This document shows positions 1 to 10,176 of a DNA stretch of 64,000 nucleotides, piece after piece. The DNA is from Acanthaster planci (Eukaryota; Echinodermata; Asteroidea; Valvatida; Acanthasteridae). The notes beneath the pieces were generated by a model that was not told where the DNA came from, made no database searches, and saw only the letters and a program-made list of their open reading frames with translations. Position 1 is the stretch's first letter; every line of letters begins with the position of its first letter. The position numbers were made by a program, and so were the translations under genes. The stretch covers positions 1,726,139 to 1,790,138 of the forward strand of contig NW_019091390.1 in assembly GCF_001949145.1 (NCBI RefSeq), given 5' to 3'.

Positions 1-898
1 ATCAAAATATATACTAGGCCTAAGATTGGCTGAGGGCAGCATTATCGAAAAACGTGCACTAAGATTGACGCGATCGCGTATATCGACAGATCGTGCCCCT
101 GCCAAGCATATAGCCCGGTGGGCGTGACTTTCCCCAGGGTGGGCTGTCGGTGTACCGACGAACTTTAAAAGAGGGCAGTTCGATGTCGCCACCTCAAGGT
201 TTACGTTACAATGTATGGTTTTGATGCCTAGTCTCCTGGCAACTTCCGAGACAAGCCATTTAGTCTACATGCCGTTTTTCCGCCACAAGCATGCTGGATC
301 AGCCTTATTGGCCAGAAATTCTAAATAGTGAATTGTTATGAGCGCATATCCCCTTGCCTATTTTTATTGACATCAACTTGAAAAATAATTACAGACGTGA
401 ATATATTATGGGGTGCCTGGGTTGTGGGGTGAGTGGTTGGAAAGGGGATTTTTTAAGGGGTTGGTCTCTCGTCCCCTGAAGCATTTGCGCCTCCGCCATG
501 CAGACCATGCGCCATGGATATAATGATTGATAGGCTGGTATAAAACAAATCACTTGCCTCTTAACGTCATATGAATTAAATGGCGGGAGTGATATTTTTG
601 TGGAATATATACCTGTATTGTGGAATACATCTTGAAACATGTATTCCATGTTGAATCTGAAAACGTAATTAAAGTGAAATGAAGGGCTTCCTCACTGGCA
701 GTTTCAGTTTGACATAGGCTTAATTACAGAAATACAGAGAAGATACTGCGCTATAATTACCCGCCTTGAGCAGAAGCACCCCCTCATCGGCTGAAAAGAA
801 GTCATGTTGGTCGGAAGTCAGTGTTCTATGGTTTTTATTTTGTTGGTAGCAATGTGACCACAACGCATGCACTTCATAGTCGTTTGTGAGCCAGTGAA

Positions 899-1511
899 GG
901 GTACAGTCCACTAATTCAAGCCCCATTGAAAACAGTGTAAAATCAGCACTGTTCAGGGCCCAATAACATGCACGCTAACATCCCTAATCTTTCATTTTCT
1001 TTTCAATTTTATGTGGGTTAACCAATTACATTTTTAATTATTCCCACAAAACAAAATCACCCCCCAAAAAGGGATTTTTCCGAAGCCTGATTGCAGCCAT
1101 TTTTCAAGTGGCAACCCTCAACTTTCTCGGGCACTGAGGACCATTTTCAACCGTACTTTTTAGCCATTCTGCTCTATGAAAGCTCAAAGACCCAGGGAGT
1201 TGACCCTGGCAAAGATTTACGCAATCTCACCATTTTGGGGACCAAACAGTCTCTCTTTTCAACAGAAACTTTAGGGGCACTAATTTACTTTTGCGGGGGG
1301 GGGTTGTTTTGTGGGAAAAATTAACAGTTTAATCGGTTAACCCACAAAACAATGAAAAGAAACTGAAAGATTAGGGATCAGACATTGAATTAATTTGTGT
1401 TTCAGAAATCATGGCATTCTACATTTGGCATGTAGATATGCATGTAATTGGACCCTGAACAATGCTGATTTGACACTGTTTTCAATGGGGCTTGAATTAG
1501 TGGACTGCACC
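899..1511. mobile_element. Non-autonomous element with long inverted repeats
   Basis: The left arm (about 899-1070) returns in reverse complement at about 1290-1511. Landmarks shared by both arms, in mirrored order, are an outer block CAGTCCACTAATTCAAGCCC, a block reading CCCATTGAAAACAGTGT, CCCTAATCTTTCA, GTGGGTTAACC and an inner CCCACAAAACAA next to a C run. The right arm has an extra insertion of roughly 50 bases between the outer and inner blocks. The roughly 220-bp centre codes for nothing recognisable. This is the form of a foldback or MITE-like DNA transposon derivative. No clear target-site duplication was found, so the outer limits are approximate. Confidence 0.65.
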
Positions 1512-3620
1512 CGACACCGCAGCACAGAGATGGTAGTCGGAACGTATAACGTTTTTATAAAGCATAAATCATTTTAGTATAAGTTAAGTTAAGCATTTTT
1601 TAGCATTCATAAATTGACCTCATTGTGACGCATGTCATTCTACAAGATCTCCTTTTTAATCAAGAGACCCTGAGTCCGTTTGCTGCAAACAGTATCGCTT
1701 GTGTAATGCGTGAACCGTCAGTATTCAATCACAAAAGGTTTTCAGTCATGAATACTGTGGCGGTTTCTCCTCCGTAGTCAGTGAACCCGGCTCATCGGGC
1801 CACTCAGCCCAGTCGCAGCGCCGCTCGCGAGTGATTTGGCCAGGGCCTGGATCCGTTTGGGTGGAAGTACACCGCCCGTTACACCAAGGACAAGGGACGC
1901 TGAACGAAATGGCACGCCCGGTAAAGATATGTGTTATACCATCCACTTCTAGCGGGTTTATTCACTTCCACTCACTTCCTCAATGCGTGAGGTACCCTAA
2001 CAAACTAATGTTAAACATTTACAAACGGCAAGGAGGGGGCATGAGGACCCATTGCGTACCCCTCGCCCTGCCGAGATATCCTGTCACAAACTTAAATAAA
2101 GGTACAGTAGCCTACTGGTCCATGTACTCACATGAATTAGTTTGTCCCGCCAGTATCCAATCCTTATGCACAATCCAAGATGAACTAATGGTTCAGTCAC
2201 AATCGTCTTCACATTAACTAAATCCCGGAACCAAAGTTGTGTCAGTCGATCCAATCTGAACTCCTCGGCAGCTCGGCTTAGAATGACTAATTTTCCCAAA
2301 TCTACCATTATTTAATTCCCTCCCCGGGCCCTGTTTTCCACAGTCATGAGAACACCATCTTAGCACAATACCCATTTCAACCTTTCTTCCACTTACTAAT
2401 TTTTATCATACTCCGGATATTGTCAAACTCTCCCCCCTTTTTCCATCATGGCAGTCTTATTAGTTCAGTTTCCCACTTTCCACAACATAATTTACTCACT
2501 GAAAACACGTTGTCAAATCCCCTGACAATTACACCAATACCCCTTTGTTCCATACCCCTGACTGGACATAAGTTGACGGTCCCTGGGTTTCCAAACTCCC
2601 GGACCCCCGGTCTAACCCGAAACCTAATTAAGCGCATCACTGGTCAACCCCACTGCCATTTCTCTGGAGTTTAAAAGGTCACCGGACATTTGCGTTACAA
2701 TACCAACAGGACACACGATGGCGTCCATCGCAATTGTCTCCGTGCTGTAATGGCGATGTTGCTTTGGTTGTTCCGCAAAAGGAATATTTAGTCTTGGGTT
2801 TGTAAGAGCTTAAAAGAAGTCTAGAATACCTCTAGTGGTAAGTGCCATATCGACACAATACCTGTTGTAGATTCTACGGAGCTTGCTTTAGCAAAGGCCG
2901 CCACACATAACTGCAGTCACGTACAACATACGACAGTATAAATGGACGGTCATGCCAGTTCTGATACAGGGACTTATCTGCGAAAGATATCCTGTAGGCT
3001 GTAAGGGCGTGCGTGATGGGTTCGTCATAATCACAACACTCTTGTTTACCATCTTGTTTTCAAGATCGGCAAAGTAAACCTGCCCCAACTAGTTTTCTTA
3101 GCTCAGGAGACGTTTCTGCAAACAACATGAGGTCGGCCTAAGTCTATTGTGGACTTTTTTCTACAAGCACGTTTTCTTATTCCTCCATGCTACATGTACG
3201 AGCCAAGGCCTGTAGTATAACCCTTATGCTGGGGTTGTACCGTCGAACCACAGAGCAAGGATCCATGGTCAAACAGGATTAAACCAGTTGGGTTATGTAG
3301 TCTACACACAGCTAGAAAATGTCAACAAACTGAATGAATAAGGAGTTATTGGGCCCATACCTACTGCTTTGCAACCAGCCATAAATATTGTAGTCCAGGT
3401 GTGTGTAGCCGATATTGCAATCATTTTTGTATTGTCCAAGTACATTTAGGCTGATTGCAAACACAGCAGTTGAATTTACAGGCTTATTGAGGACATGCCA
3501 AGCCCAGGGGCCTATACTGTCAACCACGTCGGTTCGTCTTCGTGAGGCTGTAACAACTTATTTTCAACTTCGGGAGCGCTGAACTTAGGTGACAGAATTT
3601 TCACTTGGTGACTATTCATC

Positions 3621-3727
3621 ACCTTTATAAACACTTGGACATGATCTGCTGATGTCAAACATGGCGACAGTATCGCCCTTATGTCCAAACGAGTTTCACC
3701 AGATCACGTCCAGGTGTTTAAAAAGGT
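3621..3727. repeat. Small foldback repeat
   Basis: The arms 3621-3648 and 3700-3727 are reverse complements over 28 bases with 3 mismatches, separated by a 51-base centre. The sequence just downstream (about 3738-3776, GTCCAAGTTACT, GGACTA, GGTATTGTA) is echoed at 20921-20962, beside another GTCCAAATG-type hairpin, so both may be pieces of one repeat family. Confidence 0.5.
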
Positions 3728-3922
3728 TACAGGTAAGGTCCAAGTTACTTGGACTATATTTCGGTATTGTAAGTAGACTTGTCATTCCGTGTGTTGCGTT
3801 TACAGAGACTAAAGAGGTAAGTTTAAGCACAATGCTATGATATACTCTATGTTTTAAAGCCTGGTACCCTAGCCCTGCTTAGCTTATAATTTTGTGCAGT
3901 GTTTATCCGGGACCAGAGAAAT

Positions 3923-4010
3923 CTATTTTCAAGGATGGATTTGCGCCGGGGAGATGTCAATTAATTTTGGATTGTTCCATTAAAATGGATATATCCATCC
4001 TTGGAAATAG
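3923..4010. repeat. Small hairpin repeat
   Basis: The arm at 3923-3940 is the reverse complement of 3993-4010 with one mismatch over 18 bases. The 52-base centre contains a second short palindrome around ATGGATATATCCAT. It ends about 55 bases before the tRNA-like sequence, so it may belong to the same composite insertion. Confidence 0.4.
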
Positions 4011-4065
4011 TTATTAGCGTTACCCGCTGCTACATCTGACTCGAACCAGCCAGCCGAGACCGACA

Positions 4066-4141
4066 AGCTCGGTGGTGGTTGAGTGGTTAAGACGTCTGTC
4101 CTAGTAAGCAGGATGTCGTGGGTTCGAGTCCCACCTGAGTA
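4066..4141 (+). repeat. tRNA-Thr-like SINE head or tRNA pseudogene
   Basis: This 76-base stretch has both internal RNA polymerase III promoter boxes: an A box TGGTTGAGTGG and a perfect B box GGTTCGAGTCC. The T arm GTGGG/CCCAC is intact and the acceptor arm (4066-4072 with 4135-4141) pairs at 6 of 7 positions, two of them G-U. The anticodon loop can be read as CTAGTAA, giving anticodon AGT (threonine), but the flanking stem pairs poorly. An alternative fold with a perfect GTCCT/AGGAT stem gives a loop without the universal U33. The weak anticodon stem argues for a tRNA-derived SINE or a decayed tRNA rather than a working gene. Confidence 0.5.
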
Positions 4142-4685
4142 CGCTTGTGGGTTTTTTCACAAGCCTTCGGGGGCAAACACCGAGCATACAGTGGTGCAGT
4201 ACACGTTGGGCAGGGCAAAATTAATCAGAGAAATCCTTTTTTGTAGTGGTTCCTGTAGGATGCAATCTTTCAAGGTCAACTTTGGACCAGGTATTGTCTG
4301 TGTACTCCTCGTGCGCTAGCCATGCATATCTCCATGGCTCAACTTGTTAATTTTCTTCATAATGAAGAGGTAGATAGAAAAAAAAGAATGTATTTTAACA
4401 AGTTTGCCTAGTACCTCTACACAAGGATAATGGGAAAGCATTAAGTTTATAAATGACCCTTTCCCGTAATTGCCATGTAAGATGAAAATATCTTGTCCGA
4501 TTTTTGCAAATTTGATATCAAAGTTGGGCAAGACTTAAAAAAAATCATAAAAGGGCAATTTAATATTTGCACCAGTTTTGCAGGAGAGGCAACGTTTCCA
4601 CAGGGGAGGGGTGTGCAAATTAACCCCCGTTGATGGATCGGTCTCTTAACATTTAAAGCTGATCTTTAAGCTACCAATCTTTGGA

Positions 4686-4708
4686 GGATCGAGGACTGTT
4701 AGGGTTAA
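4686..4708 (+). repeat. Solitary arm of a dispersed hairpin
   Basis: These 23 bases contain GAGGACTGTTAGGGTTAA. They match the reverse complement of the left arm of the hairpin at 12187-12245 with one mismatch, so they are a detached copy of the same small repeat. Confidence 0.4.
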
Positions 4709-5390
4709 TAGCTGACATACCTGATGGTCTCACAACTGCCCCACCCCACCCCCCTTGAAAATCGTTTCGCTTGTGTTGTCCAGTTGACTTGTAGTGGGAC
4801 CGGGTTGACCTGGGACTCCGGCCACGTTCGTTTCGTACTGAGCTGACCTGCATCCGACACAGCACAGTGTCCACGCCCTCATCGTCATGAATTTAACTCA
4901 TCATTTCTGAGTAAGTGGCTGGAATAAGTGAATTTACCCAACATTCCTAGTTTCCACAGTTTGGATCTGTAGTTTAACCGCTTCCACTGCGACCATAACA
5001 AAAGAAACACAGTTCACTAACAACGAGCGTCCATTGTTATTGCTCCGTGCTTCTTTGGTTTGATGTTCATAGTGTCCTCCTCCACCATATTTTACTGGCT
5101 TCACTTTCAAATGTACATGTACAGTGTACGTTTGGGTTGAACGCTATGCCTTGGTTCGGCATGGGGAGCTTGAACCTTGTACTCAATGGCACTGATATCT
5201 TGGGCTGAAGAAGCCAAACGCCAGAGGCCAGAACTGATTACAATGGTTTATACCACAAGCACCTTTGCTCTGCCAATTTTGCTCTTTTTTGTGGAAGTGT
5301 TGCTACTTTTTCCCGTATCTGCTGTTTTCAATTAGGCCATTCTCCACTTTGCCAACCGTTGCTCTGTCCTTGCTCCTGTTCAATACTGGT

Positions 5391-5550
5391 GATTCATAAG
5401 AGTGCGCCTCCAAGAGATTGCAACTCTTTGGCCAATCATAACGCGCGAAATTTGTCGACCTTTTCCAAACGCGCATTGGGTCGACAGATTTCGCGCATTG
5501 TGATTGGCCAACGTGCTGCAAACTCTTGGAGGCGCACTCTTGTGAATCGC
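5391..5550. mobile_element. CCAAT-containing foldback MITE, copy A
   Basis: A near-perfect palindrome of about 160 bp. The left arm reads through AAGAGTGCGCCTCCAAGAG, TTGGCCAATCA and GCGCGAAATTTGTCGACC. The right arm repeats the same blocks in reverse complement after a short centre of roughly 18 bases. Each arm carries a GGCCAATC box, the NF-Y type CCAAT motif. A diverged copy of the same element sits at 54428-54602 inside NDUFAF2, which shows that it is a dispersed family. It has no coding capacity, as expected for a MITE moved by a transposase encoded elsewhere. Target-site duplications were not resolved. Confidence 0.75.
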
Positions 5551-7595
5551 TCGTATTCACAGATTATACAGGGATATCTGCAACTATAGCGTACCTTCAC
5601 AGTCATGTCGGCCTAGGGTTCCGGCAGTTGACCGGAAAAAAGTTTGCATGGACTTTGTTGATTATGATCCCTCGAGGTGCCTTCGTAATTATTCGCCTTC
5701 GTCGAAGTTTCATAAATTGCAAAGTAAACGCCTGTTAATCTTTGAACACTTCAGAATTCGATTTTTTGAAACTCTGACAAATATTTGAATGTTGAAACTC
5801 GCCTAGCAGTTTTTGCACACTATAATATGCATAGTGTGGAGATGTTTCGGGTGCGGTAATCTGTTATTGAGCGCTGGTCGACATTTTGCGTGCGTCTTAA
5901 GTTACATAAAGATTATCACAGAGTACAATGGAACACTGTTGTAACAAGTTCCTTGTTGTAATAGATACTTTATATTCTCAGCATACCAAAAACAGAGACC
6001 TAGGACCAAAAATTATTTTTGCTATAAGCAAGTACAATGTATTTGCATGATCAGTGCTCTTCTTTTCTGTGTTCAAGTGTACTTTACAGTTAAGTAACAT
6101 CACGGGCGTGTGTTTACGGCACGAATGCATTTTCAAGTATTAGTTGATGATCAAATATTGGCTATTCACAGCTATTGGAAACAGCCTTAAAGTAAACAGT
6201 GAATGTTGATTTTTACACAGTACACATAGATGCTATGAGGCAATGTGTCATTAACCTTCGGATGCTGTAATTTACCTGCCACTGGGAGTGGAAATTGTTT
6301 TTGGCAAGGCTAACAGTGCTTTCGATATCGAAATCGCCCAGCATTGAAATGTAATCCGTTATCTATTCTTATCGTAGCATCAACTCACCGTAAGTACACA
6401 AAAAAGTTCGGAGAACAATAATGGAGGTTGATAGAAATCAATAGATGTTACCGACCTTTTGCATACAGCACCCATGAGCATTCCCAGCGCACAAGAATTA
6501 CGTGTACGAATAAAGCTTGGTCAAACTACATCAGGCACTGTTTGTGCACAAAATGCGCGGCGGAACGATGGCGGTGCTTCAGGAGGGTAATGTGATGCTG
6601 TGCGGTTATGGTCAACATAACTTTTTTTTCTCATGGGATGATGGCTAAGCCGGGCCTCGGCCTCTCTCCCGAAAACAAGCCAAAAATAAACAGAAAATGC
6701 TAGAATATCGTTTCCGGAAATAACTGACCATTTTCTTGTCAACTAATCCACTCGAAAGCGATGATGTTAACCTGTTTTTGTGTGTGTTCGTTTTTACACC
6801 TATTGTCTACGGTCTCGCGTTAGCAATATTTTCACTTTGCATCGGTCCAATCGTGATTGTTTGTATTCATTCAACAGAAACGTCAGCACTCTGCTTCTCA
6901 CTTTGGTTCAGATCTGCCCCGAAGAAGAATTAGGTCACTCATGTCACATCGTCTGTCACGCGATTTGGGTTCAATGCGTCTGCATATCCAACGAACACAA
7001 ATCATGGCTTTCTTGGAGATTTTTCCGATGAAATCTGGGGAAAATAAGCAACAAATTAGTTGTTCAATTTTTTAAACCACTTTTGCCAATGAGTAACATT
7101 TCGGACGGTCCCAATTTCGAGATAGTGAAGGTTCATATACAAAGCCTGATAGGCTAGATAGACTGTCATAAAGTTCTTACTAGGCCTATATTGGCTTAAA
7201 GTTAAGCATTATAAAGTACAACTTGAGAAACTTTTTGAAACTAAAAAAAGTGCGACTCACGTTTTCTTCAGTTCCTTCTTCCAAACTTGAAGTTGATCTC
7301 CGGTAATTCACTGTTGCGTACACTTCAACCATTATTCTTTCCAAATTTATCAATTCCAAGTGTAGAATTCACTTTTTCTTCAAAATCTGACGACTGAAGC
7401 ACAAAAACCTCAACCAGTTTTGAAAAACTTCATTTGAAAGTACACGCAACGGAATTCGCAACGCTCGTAATTTACCCTCCTGAAAATACACATATGCGGT
7501 ACGCGTTTTGGACGCGATGTCCTATCCAGTTTATATAATGGAGATCAATATATCGACAAGAATATAACATCAAATCAGTGCTCTGAAATATGTGA

Positions 7596-7635
7596 TTGCC
7601 GAGCTTTCGGTAACTGAGTACCTTCTTCAGGGCAA
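7596..7635 (-). ncRNA. Hammerhead ribozyme motif, left arm (intact core)
   Basis: Read on the minus strand: stem I TTGCC pairs with GGCAA (5 of 5). The conserved core CTGAAGA follows, then stem II GGTA/TACC with a six-base loop, then GAA, then the self-complementary tetramer AGCT and the cleavage-site C. In Penelope-type hammerheads stem III is very short and forms between two copies. The palindromic AGCT here would serve that role, giving a CUC cleavage triplet. All core positions needed are present. Activity is inferred from pattern only. Confidence 0.65.
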
Positions 7636-7670
7636 GCAGATTCAGTTCTGAATAAACGTGGAAAAGTCCA

Positions 7671-8445
7671 CGTTCATTCCCCTACTCTCAGTTTCTTCGA
7701 ATGCGTAGGATTTGTAGTAGCGATGCGGAGTTCTCTGCGAGTGGGAAGGAAATGCTAGGTTTCTTTCATCAGCGCGGTTACCCTCCGGTTATCACAGACG
7801 CTGCCTCCAACGCCGTATCTTCAATCCCGCGCGGGGGCCAAGCAACGTGATTGCGTCCCCCTCGTACTCACATACCACCCTTGAAACATCCCGGTACATA
7901 ATATTCTTATCAAAAATTTCCGTACACTCGGAAATGATGCGGCCACAGCTTCCATTTTCGCCAAACCCCCGATTTGCGCGTTCAGGCGCGATCGTTCCGT
8001 CGGGGACATGGTTGTGCGTTCCCTGTTGAATTCCGTCTCGCCGTCAAAAGAGGGCAGCACTTCCCCTTGTCAGCGCCCCAGTTGTAACACCTGCCCCTAC
8101 ATAGTTAACAGCCCGTCGGTCGTCGGCCCCCGCGGTAGCTACAGAATACGCGGGGGTCATATATGCATTACTAGTAATGTGGTTTATTGCATTTCATGTC
8201 GTCGCTGTGGTAAACTGTACATCGGAGAGACCAAGCGTCGCCTTGGTGACCGCTTCGCGAAACACTTGAGCAGTGTGCGCCAACAAACACCTGGTCTCAC
8301 TGTTGCGCAGCACTTTTGCGTGCCGCCACATACTCTCGGTGACGTAAGCGTCTGCATCCTGCGGAAAGCGTCATCTGATGTGCCGCGTAAGGAACTGGAG
8401 CAGCGCGTCATTTTCGAACTTGGAACGCTGCATCCAGGGGGATGA
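7671..8445 (+). pseudogene. Penelope-type RT tail plus GIY-YIG endonuclease, broken
   Basis: The reading starts with a segment containing SQFLRMRRICS and, about 20 residues on, FFHQRGYPP. This is the conserved region between the reverse transcriptase and the nuclease in Penelope-like elements. The frame then shifts at a G run near 7832-7840 and continues with VPLVLTYHP, an in-frame TGA at 7882-7884, KPPICAFRRDRSVGDM, a cysteine cluster CQRPSCNTC and the nuclease motifs VVYCISCRRC, LYIGET and RRLGDRFAKH. It ends with LGTLHPGG at 8445. Such nucleases nick target DNA for retrotransposition. With the upstream reverse transcriptase missing, a frameshift and a stop, this copy cannot move on its own. 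The open part from 8008 to 8445 could still be translated but has no known host role. Confidence 0.8.
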
Positions 8446-8483
8446 TTGTGGATTTTTCCGCGTTCATTCAGAACTGAATCTGC

Positions 8484-8523
8484 TTGCCCTAAAGAAGGTA
8501 CTTAGTTACCGAAAGCTCTGCAA
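8484..8523 (+). ncRNA. Hammerhead ribozyme motif, right arm (mutated core)
   Basis: The same layout as the left-arm motif, read on the plus strand just downstream of the nuclease remnant: stem I TTGCC with TGCAA (one mismatch), stem II GGTA/TACC, then GAA, AGCT and C. The core reads CTAAAGA instead of CTGAAGA, which changes an invariant G, so this copy is probably inactive. Confidence 0.55.
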
Positions 8524-8568
8524 TCACATATTTCAGAGCACTGATTTGATGTCATATTCTTGTCGATA

Positions 8569-10176
8569 TTCTAATCACGGCGCTACGCAGCCCTTCCATA
8601 TTTCCCTAATGGAGATCAATGGTGGCACTGCACTCACACGCACATTCTTCAGCTTGACGCGCGCACATTTTGCAAATCAAGACACCGTTGGTCGAAGAGG
8701 CGTGTAAGGCGCGCGTACCACCTGTCCACGAGCGTTGTGCCACCGCAGTAATGGCTTCCAATTCCGGTTTTCAAATTACACCACAGGAAACATCGAGTAC
8801 ATGATACTTCTAGTCCTGTGCTCGCAAGAAACGTTGGAAGAAATTCAGGTCTCGAAGCCACTTTTGTAAAGGACGTGTAGGCCTATACAATTATGTCCAT
8901 TGGCAAAACCCTGTTCAGGGTGTGGGAACGTACCCACCGAAAAGGATTTGCATTCGATGAAAGTGGTCAGAATGTCACTGTTAACAAATCAACATTTGTT
9001 GATTTCAACAGACCGTAATTGGCAGTGTACAGCCTATACGGTCCAGGAGAGGAGAAAGCTTACTACATGTAATACATTTTGTACAGTGCTATCTCCTTTC
9101 GAGTTCCTAGAGCTTGCCACTACCGTCTATTTTTCATCCAACCATGTAAAATACCTTCACATCAGCTTCTCGTTTGCTTAAAGCTACTAGTAGTATACCG
9201 GCCATGTCGTATAGTTTCACATCACAATTTGTCAGTAAAAATTTAACGAAGTTCGTTATTATCCATCTTTCCAAACTGTTCGTTGCCCACACACATACCT
9301 GTTTTACATACAAAGTATGGACATTCCTTTGTTCTCCTGTGGTGAAGGAAACGCGAGGAAAATGCTCCTTTTTCTCCAACTAGGATAACTCCTTCGAGCT
9401 GGATTTTTGATGATGATTTCCTGGACTGTCCCTCTTCATTTTGCCACGATAACCTTGACCCCAAAATGCATCTGAAACTGTTTTTCAGAGAGGGGAAAAC
9501 ATTGTGTGGACGCGTGCGAGTCCGCACATAGCCATCATACCCTACTTAATGTGGACTTCTTTTGTGCAAAGGTCCACATTATGTATGCCACGCCTGCTTA
9601 CGCACGTACGGGCCCACTTGTGCAGCTTATATGAAAGCCGTTGTCGGGCACACCCGAACAATTGTTACACCTGCGATTTTGCGCTGGAATGTACAGCACA
9701 CAAAATTCATCTATCGGTCATTGTGCCTACATTGTATGTTGCCTTAGAATTAATGTGGATGGGTTTACAGAGACATTATGTTGGAAACAGCAATGTCGTG
9801 CCTTGATGCTGATCCTTGGCCTCAAGGCTCAATCTTCCACCATGCAAAATCACAGTCCATTCAGTCTCGATCTCGTCTTATTTTGCCCAAAAAGTGCACG
9901 TTACAGTTATGTAGGCCTACACGTACTTACCCCCAATGACTTAAAGAGCGCGTCTGTTGTCTCACATTGCTTGGATATCACACGAATTAACACATCTCCA
10001 AAGACTACATTTTTATAAGGAAATGCAAGTCGGGAATCACTTCTTTGTGGTAATCTAGAATTTTTGGCAGTCGTCGCATTTTCATCATTTTTGTCCAGCC
10101 AAATACATGTCCAGGCCTTTGCTGTGATGTAAAAATGTAATTACCTGAAATCTCGTCTTTCTTTCAGTTGGTGACC
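8569..10176. other. Intergenic / probable 5' flank of BBOX1
   Basis: No coding exon recognised. A pyrimidine-rich tract ending TTTCTTTCAG at 10167 is a good splice acceptor just before the BBOX1 start codon, so at least one upstream non-coding exon is expected, probably in this stretch or further left. The open frames at 9134-9527 and 9504-10018 lie in overlapping frames on both strands and have no recognisable homology. Confidence 0.5.

Larger units (their letters stand above)
1..7550. other. Gene-free, repeat-rich left flank
   Basis: I find no exon chain or recognisable protein in this stretch. The open frames present are short, lack homology that I recognise and overlap on both strands. 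What it does hold is listed separately: an inverted-repeat element at 899-1511, two small hairpins at 3621-3727 and 3923-4010, a tRNA-like SINE head at 4066-4141, one arm of a dispersed hairpin at 4686-4708 and a CCAAT-containing foldback element at 5391-5550. The remaining stretches (1-898, 1512-3620, 4142-4685, 4709-5390, 5551-7550) show nothing I can name. Upstream non-coding exons of BBOX1 could lie here but cannot be seen without transcripts. Confidence 0.6.
7551..8568 (+). mobile_element. Truncated Penelope-like retroelement with inverted terminal repeats
   Basis: A nuclease-coding remnant (7671-8445) is bracketed by two 121-base arms, 7551-7671 and 8448-8568, that are reverse complements with few differences. 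Both arms contain a hammerhead-type ribozyme core. Terminal repeats in inverted or tandem order, a hammerhead motif in the terminal repeat and a C-terminal GIY-YIG domain are together the known hallmarks of Penelope-like elements. The copy is truncated: the reverse transcriptase palm and fingers are missing, and the coding part carries a frameshift and a stop. Its orientation is plus, because the nuclease domain reads plus and the right arm follows it in the sense orientation of the ribozyme. Confidence 0.8.

Noticed and set aside
5210-5235. GCTGAAGAAGCCAAACGCC as a third hammerhead-like core
   Set aside because: It has CTGAAGA followed by AAACG, but there is no room for stem II and no stem I pairing. 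The resemblance is probably chance, or a fully decayed remnant.
6736-6933. Hydrophobic 65-codon open frame resembling a membrane peptide
   Set aside because: It is short, overlaps two other open frames on the same strand, has no homology or splice context, and lies in a gene-free repeat-rich region.
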